From assembly GCA_900314165.1 (NCBI GenBank), contig OMUE01000170.1, positions 1 to 27,545 on the forward strand: DNA of 27,545 nt. The letters run 5' to 3'. The notes beneath the pieces were generated by a model. It was not told where the DNA came from and did no database searches. It worked only from the letters and a program-made list of their open reading frames with translations. The stretch comes from an uncultured Acidaminococcus sp. GTDB lineage: Bacteria; Bacillota_C; Negativicutes; Acidaminococcales; Acidaminococcaceae. Made by a program: the position numbers and the translations under genes. Of this stretch, positions 15,667 to 23,229 are shown piece by piece (position 1 is the first letter of the stretch; each line of letters opens with the position of its first letter).

Positions 15667-16455
15667 ATGCAGTTTCCTAAAAAAGAGACAAGTGAAGACA
15701 AGCTAAAAATCATCAAGGACGGCAGAGAATACACCTTGCCAGCGACATGGTCTCTGTCCGATGCCGGAAGCTATGACTTTAATAGCAAAATGGAGGACAG
15801 AGCCTTTGCCCACGGTGGCGATGTGGTAGGGGACGGTCTTGTGAAAGGGCATACCATCAAGGTGAAATTTTCCATGCAGGCAGAAACGGAAGCGGAACAC
15901 GATGAACTTTTAAACCGTGCCTGTCGCTATTTTTACCAAACAGACTACAAGCTCTACTGCGGAAGGCAGGATAGATGCTTTAACGTGGCAGGCATCAGTA
16001 AGATTGCTCATGAGTATCAGAAGGGCTTTAAGCAGAGGAGGAGCAATATCACGGTAACCCTCCTCCTCGCTGACCCTTTCCGCTATGAGGGGCAGGAGTC
16101 AAAAGCCGTCTACGATTTTTTAACGGATGTGGTCAAGGCAGAAATGGTGGTGCATAACCTTGGAAGCGTCGATACGCCCTTTACCTTTCGCTTTATTCCG
16201 AAGGATAAGATGCCTAGCATTACGGTGTGGCATGAGGAAACATTAAAGGAATTTCGCTTTACGGATGCACTTCTCATCGCTCCTTCCATGGCAACGGTAA
16301 ACGCCAAGGAAGGGACGGTATGGCGGGATAATGCCAATAGCATCAACGCCTTTAATGGGCAGTTCCTTTCTGCCGTGCCGGGAAAGAACACGCTCTACTA
16401 TACGGGCGGTGCAGGACGGCTTGAAATCCTCTTTACCAACAGGTGGTTCCTATGA
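15667..16455 (+). CDS. Distal tail (Dit-like) protein
   Basis: 262 residues from ATG 15667, one base after the tape measure stop. The N-terminal half includes 'HGGDVVGDGLVKGHTIKV' and 'AETEAEHDELLNRACRYF', and the centre has 'RRSNITVTLLLADPFRYEG', a common string in siphoviral Dit-family proteins. The C-terminal half is beta-rich (galectin-like in known Dits). It forms the hub at the tail end. It overlaps the next gene by 4 bases. Confidence 0.78.
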   Translation: MQFPKKETSEDKLKIIKDGREYTLPATWSLSDAGSYDFNSKMEDRAFAHGGDVVGDGLVKGHTIKVKFSMQAETEAEHDELLNRACRYFYQTDYKLYCGRQDRCFNVAGISKIAHEYQKGFKQRRSNITVTLLLADPFRYEGQESKAVYDFLTDVVKAEMVVHNLGSVDTPFTFRFIPKDKMPSITVWHEETLKEFRFTDALLIAPSMATVNAKEGTVWRDNANSINAFNGQFLSAVPGKNTLYYTGGAGRLEILFTNRWFL

Positions 16456-17687
16456 ATATCCGATTTGGGAGTGGCTTTTTCGGTCGCTTTATTTATGCCG
16501 GAAGCGGTGGGAAAAGCGGCAAACCATCTGACGGGAAAGGCACGGTCAGAAAGTATTATCCGAACCAATTCACGGTGATCGCCTATGCGGAAAATGGCAC
16601 GAAAACGGCGTTTTTTGGTAGTGGTATTGAAAACAATACGCTGAGTAAACTCTCCTTTGAAATTTCCTCGACGGGATGCGGAAGTTGCGAACTCGTCTTT
16701 AAGGTGCTGCCGAAAAACAGTGAACTCACTTATATGCAGCGCATCGATATCTTTCTCTTTGGCGATGAACTGCCGTGGTACTCGGGCTACATCATCACCC
16801 GTCCTATCGAAGGAACAACGGAGACGGAGTTCAAGTTCGTCGCTCACGGGTATTACAATCGCCTTGAAACCCTCGTCCTTTTTGAAACGTATCAGAACAT
16901 GGATCCAGGCGATATTGTTAGAGATATTGCAAGGAAAGCGGAACACACCCATGGCCTTGTCTATAACCCCATCAAGATTGCAAACGCCGGCTACACGGTG
17001 ACAAAACTCGTCTTTGATGGTGTGACGGCAAAAGAAGCCTTAGCGACCCTTTCGGACTTTGCCGTGGATTTCGTCTATGGTGTGGATGAATACCGAAGTC
17101 TTTACTTTCAGCCGAGGGAAAAGCGCATCAACGAAGAAGCGCGCCTTACGGTAGGAAAGCATCTCAGTAAATACATCCCGTCATGGAATACGGAGAAAAT
17201 CTATAACTGGGCGAGAATCAAGGGCGGCAATATCGATGATGATGGTGAGCAGTGGCTCTGTGTCGTGCAGGATGAAGAGAGCATCTCCAAGTACGGCAAG
17301 CGCGACAAGGTGTTAACGCTACCTTCTGCCTACGAGGTGGGTGACGCTAGAAGATGGGGAGAAAATCAGCTTGCCCAGTTTAAAGAGCCTGTTCGCTCCG
17401 CCAAGGTCAGTGGCGTAAGGCTCGAATATCCCCTTGTGGACGGAACGTTTAACGTAAGGCACCTTACCACCACGGGCGAAGCACAAATCAGAACACTTGA
17501 TGGGAAAACCTATGAGTATCCCATTACGAAGGTAAAATACACCGTTTCAGCCAAAACAGGCATCTCAGCAGATATGACACTGGGAGAGCCTGTTTTTGCG
17601 CTTGATACGTATTTAGCGAGCATTGAGCGCAATGCCAAGAATATCGAGCAGAGCCAAGCATCGGCTATCAAGCAGCTAAAAACATAG
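16452..17687 (+). CDS. Tail-tip hub protein (Gp37-like/Tal-like)
   Basis: 411 residues; ATG 16452 with AGGTGG upstream and an ATGA overlap. 'DELPWYSGYIITRPIEGTTE', 'FKFVAHGYYNRLETLVLF' split by a turn, 'ARKAEHTHGLVYNP' and a late 'EYPLVDGTFNVRHL' resemble siphovirus hub proteins of the gpD/Gp37-like fold that form the central baseplate ring. The last 30 residues are helical (NIEQSQASAIKQLKT) and may seed the fibre proteins. No protease or lysozyme motif was seen. Confidence 0.75.
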   Translation: MNIRFGSGFFGRFIYAGSGGKSGKPSDGKGTVRKYYPNQFTVIAYAENGTKTAFFGSGIENNTLSKLSFEISSTGCGSCELVFKVLPKNSELTYMQRIDIFLFGDELPWYSGYIITRPIEGTTETEFKFVAHGYYNRLETLVLFETYQNMDPGDIVRDIARKAEHTHGLVYNPIKIANAGYTVTKLVFDGVTAKEALATLSDFAVDFVYGVDEYRSLYFQPREKRINEEARLTVGKHLSKYIPSWNTEKIYNWARIKGGNIDDDGEQWLCVVQDEESISKYGKRDKVLTLPSAYEVGDARRWGENQLAQFKEPVRSAKVSGVRLEYPLVDGTFNVRHLTTTGEAQIRTLDGKTYEYPITKVKYTVSAKTGISADMTLGEPVFALDTYLASIERNAKNIEQSQASAIKQLKT

Positions 17688-17701
17688 AAGGGAGGAAAAA
17701 T

Positions 17702-18331
17702 ATGGCTATTGTAGATTATCGGCTCAATCCATTTTTAAACGTCCTTGATATGCATAAAATCGCGGGCGAAACCCATCAGATACCAACGCAAAGCCCCTTT
17801 ACGATTCGCCTAAAGGAAGTACCGCAAAAGACAGACCCATCAACGGTCGTGGTTCGATTTAGCGATGGCACGCAGTTGACGGAAGTGGCAGCAACCCCAG
17901 CGCAGGGGCAGTATTGGCCCGATTACAACACAACGGCACACGGCATTGAAAACTGGAATACAGGGACGCTCCTTTTTAATGCTTCCGATGCAGGAAAGAC
18001 CGTTACCGTTTCCTATAACGGGACGGGAACGCTCGTCGATAGCAGGCTAGAAGATATGCTTGAGATTTCGGTCACAAGTTCCACGCAGCGGGAAAGAAAT
18101 GCAAAATTTACCCTCGCCTTTGCAGAAACCTACGACCGAACGGAAACAAGCGGAAGTGGCAATAAGTCGTCAAGCTATGTCCGGTTAAAGCAGCATACGG
18201 GCGTTCCTGCAGGAACATATACGTTAAGGCAGGTTCTACAAGAACTCATTAACCGCAGTCAGACCTTTGAGTTTACTCGAGGGACGCAGCGGTTTAATTG
18301 CAATTGTGACTGTAGCGATGATGGAGGCTGA
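17702..18331 (+). CDS. Tail-tip protein with Cys-tail (NCNCDCSDDGG)
   Basis: 209 residues; ATG after GAAGGGAGGAAAAAT. Residues 1-155 are beta-rich and polar ('PSTVVVRFSDGTQLTEVAA', 'WNTGTLLFNASDAGKTVTV' around a turn), as in small structural proteins behind the tail hub. No known enzyme motif is present. Near the end, a short helix (TLRQVLQELINRSQ) is followed by Asn-Cys-Asn-Cys-Asp-Cys-Ser-Asp-Asp-Gly-Gly. These are its only cysteines. The same tail ends the two Cys-rich proteins at 21279 and 21645. This makes it a plausible third substrate or partner of the radical SAM enzymes downstream. Expression and placement in the tail operon suggest a virion component. Confidence 0.7.
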   Translation: MAIVDYRLNPFLNVLDMHKIAGETHQIPTQSPFTIRLKEVPQKTDPSTVVVRFSDGTQLTEVAATPAQGQYWPDYNTTAHGIENWNTGTLLFNASDAGKTVTVSYNGTGTLVDSRLEDMLEISVTSSTQRERNAKFTLAFAETYDRTETSGSGNKSSSYVRLKQHTGVPAGTYTLRQVLQELINRSQTFEFTRGTQRFNCNCDCSDDGG

Positions 18332-18340
18332 GGTGATGGC

Positions 18341-18679
18341 ATGATTTCAATCGACCAAAATTTTAATATCGAAGCATCTCAGTACGACACCTATACCTTG
18401 CGGTTTGCCTTTAAGGATTACGTCCTTACGGCAGATGATATGTTTCGCTTTTCCATCAAAGCTACATCCAACTCGACGGATGTCGTCTTTTCAAAGGATG
18501 TGTATCATGCAGGCTTTTCTTATGTAGACCTCAGCATCGAACTGGGGGAACTCGACAGTTTGCCACCGGACACTTATGTGTACGATGTGGTACTCATCAA
18601 CAGAAAGACACATCAAATCAAGACACTTATTTGGACAGCTTATTTTATGATTAAGGGGGTGGCGCATCATGTCAATTGA
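18341..18679 (+). CDS. BppU-like baseplate/tail beta-sandwich protein
   Basis: 112 residues; ATG preceded by AGGTGATGG. An all-beta sequence: 'YDTYTLRFAFKDYVLTADD', 'FSIKATSNSTDVVFSKD', 'SIELGELDSLPPDTYVYDVV' (broken by a Pro-Pro turn) and 'HQIKTLIWTAYFMIKG'. The pattern ('L-[pP]-x-G/D-x-Y-x-Y-[DE]-[LV]' then 'I-x-T-L') recalls the N-terminal domain of baseplate upper proteins that join receptor-binding proteins to the tail. It is followed, overlapping by 11 bases, by the tail fibre gene. Confidence 0.6.
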   Translation: MISIDQNFNIEASQYDTYTLRFAFKDYVLTADDMFRFSIKATSNSTDVVFSKDVYHAGFSYVDLSIELGELDSLPPDTYVYDVVLINRKTHQIKTLIWTAYFMIKGVAHHVN

Positions 18680-20171
18680 CGCTGAAATCGAAGTAACGGC
18701 TTTAAATAACGCCACAAGCGGGGACATGACCGTCGGCTATTACGGCGCGGAAGTGGCAAGAGAATATGCCGAAAAGGCAAAGGAATCTGCTAGAGCCGCG
18801 GAGGAGGCAAGAAACCTTTCCGAGGCTTGGGCAGAAAGCACGGAAGCACCCACAGGCGAAGGGACGCGTTCGGCTAAATCATGGAGTGAAGTCTCTCGCG
18901 CTTGGGCAGAAGGGGAAAGAGAGCCTGATGGCATAGAAGATGCCCGCTCTTCAAAAGCATGGAATAGCGTTGCAAGGGCATGGGCGGAAAGTGATGAGGA
19001 GCCTGACGGAACAGAAGGCGCAAAGTCTGCGAAAGCATGGGCAAACCTTGCCGGAGAAAAGGCTACTATTGCAACTGCTATGGCAAATAAAGCCGATGTA
19101 TCGAGGGATTCTGCCAAAGAGTGCGCAAATGCAGCAAGGCTTTTTGAATCGTCTGCTGAAAACCATGCGACCATCGCAAAGCAAAGTGCAGACCGTGCAA
19201 CGGAAAAGCTCGAGGCGATGAAAGCGAATTTAACTGCAAAAGCGGATGTGGAAAGCCCTGCCTTTACGGGAACGCCTACCGCCCCTACGGCAAGTGGCGA
19301 AAACGTAGAACAAATCGCAAACGTAGCCTATGTAAAGGAAAGCATCGCCACGCAGATAGATGCTCTCGTGGGCGGCAGTCCTGATGCCCTTGATACCTTA
19401 AAGGAACTCTCCGATGCTCTTGGGCGCGATCCAAACTTTGCAGCGACCATGACGAAGGAACTCTCCCAAAAACTCGATGCTACGGCAAACGCCGTATCGG
19501 CAACAAAAGCTCTGCAGGACGGAGAGGGAAAGGTTATTGCAGAAACCTATGCGACAAAAGAAGAAATGAGAGGTGTCTTTGAAGCCCTTCCAAGCGTTGC
19601 GAAAACGGGAAGCTATACCGATCTCTTGGATAAGCCTACAATCCCCACAAAGACCAGCGACCTTAAAAACGATAATCGGTTCGTGGCATCGGACAAGGAT
19701 GGAAACGTGACGATTACGGGGACGCTAACGGCAGCAAAGGTCTACAACGCTTATTACAACGACTACGCCGAGTTCTTTCCAAGAGGGGGCGATACCATGG
19801 CAGGGGATCTCATCGCCCTTGATGAAACGGCAACGTATGAGCGGTACGTCAGAGCAACGGATAAGAGCAAGTGCGTTGTGGGCGTTGAAACGAATGAATT
19901 TGCCATGATTATCGGTGGCGAGCCGGCAGAAAAGGGAGAAAATCCTCTTGAAAAGAACCTTGACCGCTTTATCCCTGTGGCACTGATGGGCCGCGTCCAT
20001 GTTCGCTTTAGCGGAAAGGCAGAAGCAGGTGCTTTCGTCGTTCCGTCAGAAACGCCAGGTGTGGGTCGGATGGCACTACCTGGGGAAGATACAAGTCAGA
20101 GCGTAGGCAGGATTTTATACGCCGATAACGCGCAGAACCTTCGTCGCATCAAGATTCTCGTTGGGAGGTAG
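18669..20171 (+). CDS. Tail fibre protein with repeats and C-terminal Peptidase_G2-like chaperone domain
   Basis: 500 residues. After a short N-terminal region come three tandem repeats of 25-26 residues (53-77, 78-103, 104-129), each AWAE..., Glu-Pro-Asp-Gly, Ser-Ala-Lys-[Ala/Ser]-Trp. Next are an Ala-rich coiled coil (to about 195) and fibre motifs: SPAFTGTPTAPT at 197-208, 'DALDTLKELSDALGRDPNFA' at 239-258 and SYTDLLDKPTIPT at 315-327. Residues about 364-500, beginning NDYAEFFPRGGD with VALMGRVHV at 437-445, resemble Peptidase_G2/intramolecular chaperone autoprotease ends that trimerise fibres and are then cut off. Probably the receptor-binding fibre. No downstream fibre-assembly gene was recognised. 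Confidence 0.8.
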   Translation: MSIDAEIEVTALNNATSGDMTVGYYGAEVAREYAEKAKESARAAEEARNLSEAWAESTEAPTGEGTRSAKSWSEVSRAWAEGEREPDGIEDARSSKAWNSVARAWAESDEEPDGTEGAKSAKAWANLAGEKATIATAMANKADVSRDSAKECANAARLFESSAENHATIAKQSADRATEKLEAMKANLTAKADVESPAFTGTPTAPTASGENVEQIANVAYVKESIATQIDALVGGSPDALDTLKELSDALGRDPNFAATMTKELSQKLDATANAVSATKALQDGEGKVIAETYATKEEMRGVFEALPSVAKTGSYTDLLDKPTIPTKTSDLKNDNRFVASDKDGNVTITGTLTAAKVYNAYYNDYAEFFPRGGDTMAGDLIALDETATYERYVRATDKSKCVVGVETNEFAMIIGGEPAEKGENPLEKNLDRFIPVALMGRVHVRFSGKAEAGAFVVPSETPGVGRMALPGEDTSQSVGRILYADNAQNLRRIKILVGR

Positions 20172-20173
20172 GT

Positions 20174-21289
20174 ATGGGTAAATTTTTAAAACGCCATGTA
20201 GAGACGGTCTTTATTATGCTCGGGAACTCTTGCAACATGAACTGTGTTTACTGCTTGCAGCATCCCTTGGTGCATCAGTCGCTTTCTTCCAAGGTAAACC
20301 CCGAGATTTACGACTTCCTTGCGGAACTTGCCGAAGAAAATAGGGAGCGTGGCATCCACCTTCAATTTTATGGCGGCGAGCCGCTCCTCTACTTTTCCGT
20401 CATCAAGGAAATTGTGAGGGAAACAAAACGACGGCATATTCACTGTAACTATTCCACCATCTCGAACGGTCGATCACTGACCGATGAGATGGTGGATTTC
20501 TTTAACGAGCACGACTTTCCCGTGACGATTTCTTGGGATGGCTACCACACAAAGGAAACACGGCTCTTTGATGTCTTTTCGCAACCCGCGCTCAAGGAAA
20601 GGATTCTGCGCCTTAAATGGCTGGGGTTATCCGGTGTCATTTCATCAAGGGCATATCCCATGGAACTTCTCACGGCCTTTCAGGCTATTTCGGACGAATA
20701 TGAGAAGATTCATGGATACAAGGTGCGCATTAACCTTGATGCTATCTTCGACACGGGGATTACGGAAAAATCGCTCCTTGATGTGGACTACGACAGAGTG
20801 GCAAGAGAAATGCACGAGATGGCAACGTTCTATCTTCGTACAAGCCTTAGTGGAAAGAATGAGGCAGGGGACTACACGAAACTTGTGTATATCGAGCGGT
20901 TCTTTCAACAGCTTCGGGATTTTTACATCACGAAAAATGGCGCGTGGAATCGCTATACGGCCCCTTGCGGTAACGGCTTTGCGGTACTCAATTTGGATGT
21001 AGAGGGGAACCTCTATCCTTGCCATAACACAAGTGAAAAGGTAGGGACAATTCACATGCCTTTCTTTTCGTATATGGAGGAAGTGTTAAAAGGCGATCCG
21101 ACGATGAGACACCGAAAAAAATGTCTCGCCTGTCCTGCCGTTTCCTGTTGCAAGGGTGGATGCAAACTCGTGACGGATAAGGCAAGAGAGGAATCGTATT
21201 GCAAGCTGAAGAAGGCGCTTGCCGTTCCGGTCATTCAAGCCTTTGAAGAATATGGTAGGCGTATGGGCGGTGAAAGAGATGGGACTTAA
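20174..21289 (+). CDS. Radical SAM/SPASM peptide-modifying enzyme 1
   Basis: 371 residues; ATG after GGGAGGTAGGT. The radical SAM cluster ligands are Cys20, Cys24, Cys27 (C-x3-C-x2-C), with the SAM-binding YGGEP at 66-70. The SPASM domain is complete: Cys265, Gly278-x4-Cys283, then Cys317-x2-Cys320-x5-Cys326-x3-Cys330 and Cys343, enough for two extra 4Fe-4S clusters. Such enzymes are mostly RiPP maturases (thioether, C-C or C-O cross-links, epimerisation) or anaerobic sulfatase maturases. No sulfatase is present here. Two Cys-rich proteins follow immediately; the first starts inside the end of this gene. No N-terminal RiPP recognition element was identified. Radical SAM/SPASM identity is firm; substrate is inference. 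Confidence 0.93.
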   Translation: MGKFLKRHVETVFIMLGNSCNMNCVYCLQHPLVHQSLSSKVNPEIYDFLAELAEENRERGIHLQFYGGEPLLYFSVIKEIVRETKRRHIHCNYSTISNGRSLTDEMVDFFNEHDFPVTISWDGYHTKETRLFDVFSQPALKERILRLKWLGLSGVISSRAYPMELLTAFQAISDEYEKIHGYKVRINLDAIFDTGITEKSLLDVDYDRVAREMHEMATFYLRTSLSGKNEAGDYTKLVYIERFFQQLRDFYITKNGAWNRYTAPCGNGFAVLNLDVEGNLYPCHNTSEKVGTIHMPFFSYMEEVLKGDPTMRHRKKCLACPAVSCCKGGCKLVTDKAREESYCKLKKALAVPVIQAFEEYGRRMGGERDGT

Positions 21290-21641
21290 CGAAAAAATCG
21301 CTGAAACGGTTTTTACCGATGAAACGGAGATTCAAAAAGCGAGTCCCCTCAAGGTGAAAGCCATCCATGTGGAGGAACTGCGTACCGCCATTAAGGCATT
21401 ACAAGGGTACGCACAAAATGTAGATAACTGCGGAAACTGCATCTATTGCCAAAGCTGCGAAGGATGCCAAACCTGTGAGGGATGCCAGTCAAAAGCCTGT
21501 CAAAGTACGTCGTGCCAAGGGTGTCAGAAATACAGTGTCTACTGTCAAGTTCAGTGCAAGTCGGGGAATAGTGGAAACTGCTGGCAATGCTCATCGACAA
21601 AGCCCAATTGCGATTGTAATTGTAGCGATGATGGAGGGTGA
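21279..21641 (+). CDS. Cys-rich protein A, candidate radical SAM substrate
   Basis: 120 residues from ATG 21279 (GTG 21270 is an alternative), overlapping the radical SAM gene. Residues 1-50 are leader-like and helical (VEELRTAIKALQGYAQNV). Residues 51-115 hold 17 cysteines. Seven, from Cys51 to Cys69, fall exactly every third residue as Cys-[Gln/Glu/Gly/Ile]-x. The rest are at 74, 79, 82, 89, 93, 101, 104, 111, 113 and 115. The end is NCDCNCSDDGG. The leader-plus-core layout, adjacent maturase and small size fit a RiPP precursor. It could instead be an unmodified metal- or Fe-S-binding tail component. The GGAGGG that encodes the final Gly-Gly also serves as ribosome binding site for the next gene. 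No similarity to a named precursor family was recognised. Confidence 0.85.
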   Translation: MGLNEKIAETVFTDETEIQKASPLKVKAIHVEELRTAIKALQGYAQNVDNCGNCIYCQSCEGCQTCEGCQSKACQSTSCQGCQKYSVYCQVQCKSGNSGNCWQCSSTKPNCDCNCSDDGG

Positions 21642-21644
21642 GAT

Positions 21645-22031
21645 ATGGATTATCAAGATGAAATATCGAGAAATACCGCCATCAAAAAAGAGCATCTGAC
21701 GGAAATTGCTTCAGCCATTACGACACTCGCTACTCATGCATCCATTGCCGTGGATGTGTCCAAAATGACCTACGAGAAGGTGAATAGCGTCAACGTCAAA
21801 CTCCTTCAAAGCGCGATTCATATGCTAGAAAAGGGCTTCTCCGAGAATTGCTGTGAAGCGAACTGTTGCCAGACTTGTCAGATGGGAAATACCTGTCAAT
21901 CTTGTCAGGCGTGTCAAGGATGTCAGGCTTGCCAAAAGTGTCAGACCTGCCAATCCTGTCAGAAATGCCAACAGTATCAGTGGCGGTATAAAAGCAACTG
22001 TAACTGCAATTGCGGTGACGATGGTGGTTAA
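21645..22031 (+). CDS. Cys-rich protein B, candidate radical SAM substrate
   Basis: 128 residues; ATG 6 bases after GGAGGG. Residues 1-68 are helical and Cys-free, sharing a pattern with protein A just before the Cys region (VNVKLLQSAIHMLEKG versus HVEELRTAIKALQGYA). There are also 17 cysteines. Those at 75, 78, 84, 87, 90, 93, 96, 99, 102, 105 and 108 share one three-residue register, with a single gap at Gly81. Most units are Cys-Gln-x. The tail is NCNCNCGDDGG. Paralogue of protein A with a longer and more regular Cys array. Stop followed by 17 bases to the next gene. Confidence 0.85.
   Translation: MDYQDEISRNTAIKKEHLTEIASAITTLATHASIAVDVSKMTYEKVNSVNVKLLQSAIHMLEKGFSENCCEANCCQTCQMGNTCQSCQACQGCQACQKCQTCQSCQKCQQYQWRYKSNCNCNCGDDGG
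21894..21971 (+). repeat. Degenerate 9-base tandem repeat coding for Cys-Gln-x units
   Basis: Nine consecutive Cys codons at every third codon (residues 84-108), almost all followed by a Gln codon, give a TGY-CAR-NNN DNA repeat. Synonymous TGT/TGC and CAA/CAG alternation shows the repeat is kept at protein level rather than being a fresh DNA expansion. Confidence 0.75.
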
Positions 22032-22048
22032 TCGAAAGAGGTGAAACG

Positions 22049-22414
22049 ATGATTATCAAGGGAAATGTACAAACGATGAAAGGCCCCGTCTCCATTGCCT
22101 CTCTTACGGAGGGAGATATGGTCATTACGGCAAAGCGCATCCCTAGTAAGGTCGTGCGCGTGACGAAAAAGAAAGTTAGGAACGGACTTCAGTTCAAACG
22201 AAATCCGTCCCTTGCCGTGAAAGAGGGGACGACGATCCTTACGGCCTATGGCATGAAGGAAGCAAAAGCGGGTACGGTCATGATGCATAAGACAAGCAGC
22301 AATGTGCCTGATGAACTCGTAAAGATTAGCGCAACGGAAGGCTATGAACTCGTCCTTTCTAGTGGCGATACAGTTCTTGTAAACGGATACGGCGTGGAGG
22401 TGCAGCATGATTAA
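22049..22414 (+). CDS. Small Hint-like (Hedgehog/intein fold) protein, catalytic residues not seen
   Basis: 121 residues; ATG after AGAGGTGAAACG. The pattern 'GPVSIASLTEGDMVITA' near the N-terminus, 'EGTTILTAYGMKEAKAG' in the middle and 'EGYELVLSSGDTVLVNGYGV' at the end follows the beta-strand order of Hint domains (x-I-x-x-L-x-x-G-D-x-V, then T-x-x-G, then x-V-N-G-x-x-V). A working Hint domain needs Cys or Ser at the start of the module and His-Asn near its end. Here the start is Met-Ile-Ile and the end is Val-Gln-His-Asp, so self-cleavage is unlikely. It may be an inactive scaffold or a different beta fold. It sits between the Cys-rich proteins and the second maturase and overlaps the next gene by 8 bases. 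Confidence 0.4.
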   Translation: MIIKGNVQTMKGPVSIASLTEGDMVITAKRIPSKVVRVTKKKVRNGLQFKRNPSLAVKEGTTILTAYGMKEAKAGTVMMHKTSSNVPDELVKISATEGYELVLSSGDTVLVNGYGVEVQHD

Positions 22415-23228
22415 ACTTCTTTTTAACGAAGATAGCGACGCAACAATAACGGGGAAAATCGTCTTAAACGGCACGTTTTTCAGCGCGGAAGTGCATGATC
22501 CGACCTTCGGTTACTCCGGCTCGGATGTCATTGAAGAACTGGGCGCTTACCACTCCTATGTCTTTTGCAGAAAGCCCAATAGCAAGGTGAAAAGTTTCCG
22601 GACGATTCATCGCTCGGATTATAAGTTCCTTTCCATGAATCGTATCGGAACGGCCATCCGCATGGATTACACCGATATGATCCAGCTCTACACGGAAGCG
22701 GATGTTCTTCAAATCGATACGGGCATCATTAGCGGAGGTGAGCGTGACCTCATCATCCGTGTATTTGAGGGACAGGCTGAGAACTTTGAGATTGAGATGG
22801 ATGGAGCGTACGAAGTAGGAACGTTTTCAAGCGAGTCCCTTCCTATGCTTCAGCACCCTCGGATGATGCTCTGGGATAGCTACGCTCTATCCTGTGGGGA
22901 TGTTACGTTCCAAGCCGACCGAAAGGGCATGATTCTTTTGGGCGATCCATCCGTTCCGCTTATCCTTCCCAAGCGAAAGGACTATTTTGAGTTTACGATT
23001 GAGAAATACAAAGGCTCCTTTGAAACAACTCTGACACGGGACATTGATAATGAAGAAGTATTCGTGGATTCCTCCTGCGGTCTTGTGAACTCAAGGCGCG
23101 TAAGGCTCGTAAACGGGAAAGGAACATTTAGGCTTTATCCTTTTGGCCATACGGGAGAATGCAAGATAAAACTCGGCAGGAAGTGGTACGAGGTGTGGAA
23201 CGAGTACAACCTCCGCATAGGTGAGTGA
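22407..23228 (+). CDS. Unrecognised beta-rich protein in the radical SAM cluster
   Basis: 273 residues; ATG 22407 with GGAGGTG upstream, overlapping the Hint-like gene by 8 bases. Mostly predicted strands with many aromatic and charged residues. The final 70 residues ('EEVFVDSSCGLVNSRRVRL', 'NGKGTFRLYPFGHTGECKI', 'KLGRKWYEVWNEYNL') look like an Ig-like or phage structural beta-sandwich ending. Only a few Cys and no enzyme motif. Probably virion-associated, because it continues the tail operon between fibre and holin. I do not recognise a family. The next gene begins 1 base after its stop. Confidence 0.7.
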   Translation: MIKLLFNEDSDATITGKIVLNGTFFSAEVHDPTFGYSGSDVIEELGAYHSYVFCRKPNSKVKSFRTIHRSDYKFLSMNRIGTAIRMDYTDMIQLYTEADVLQIDTGIISGGERDLIIRVFEGQAENFEIEMDGAYEVGTFSSESLPMLQHPRMMLWDSYALSCGDVTFQADRKGMILLGDPSVPLILPKRKDYFEFTIEKYKGSFETTLTRDIDNEEVFVDSSCGLVNSRRVRLVNGKGTFRLYPFGHTGECKIKLGRKWYEVWNEYNLRIGE

Positions 23229-23229
23229 G

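Noticed and set aside
21429..21971. CRISPR-like or simple DNA repeat
   Set aside because: The repeat is 9 bases, degenerate at synonymous sites and in frame with a Cys-Gln-x protein repeat.
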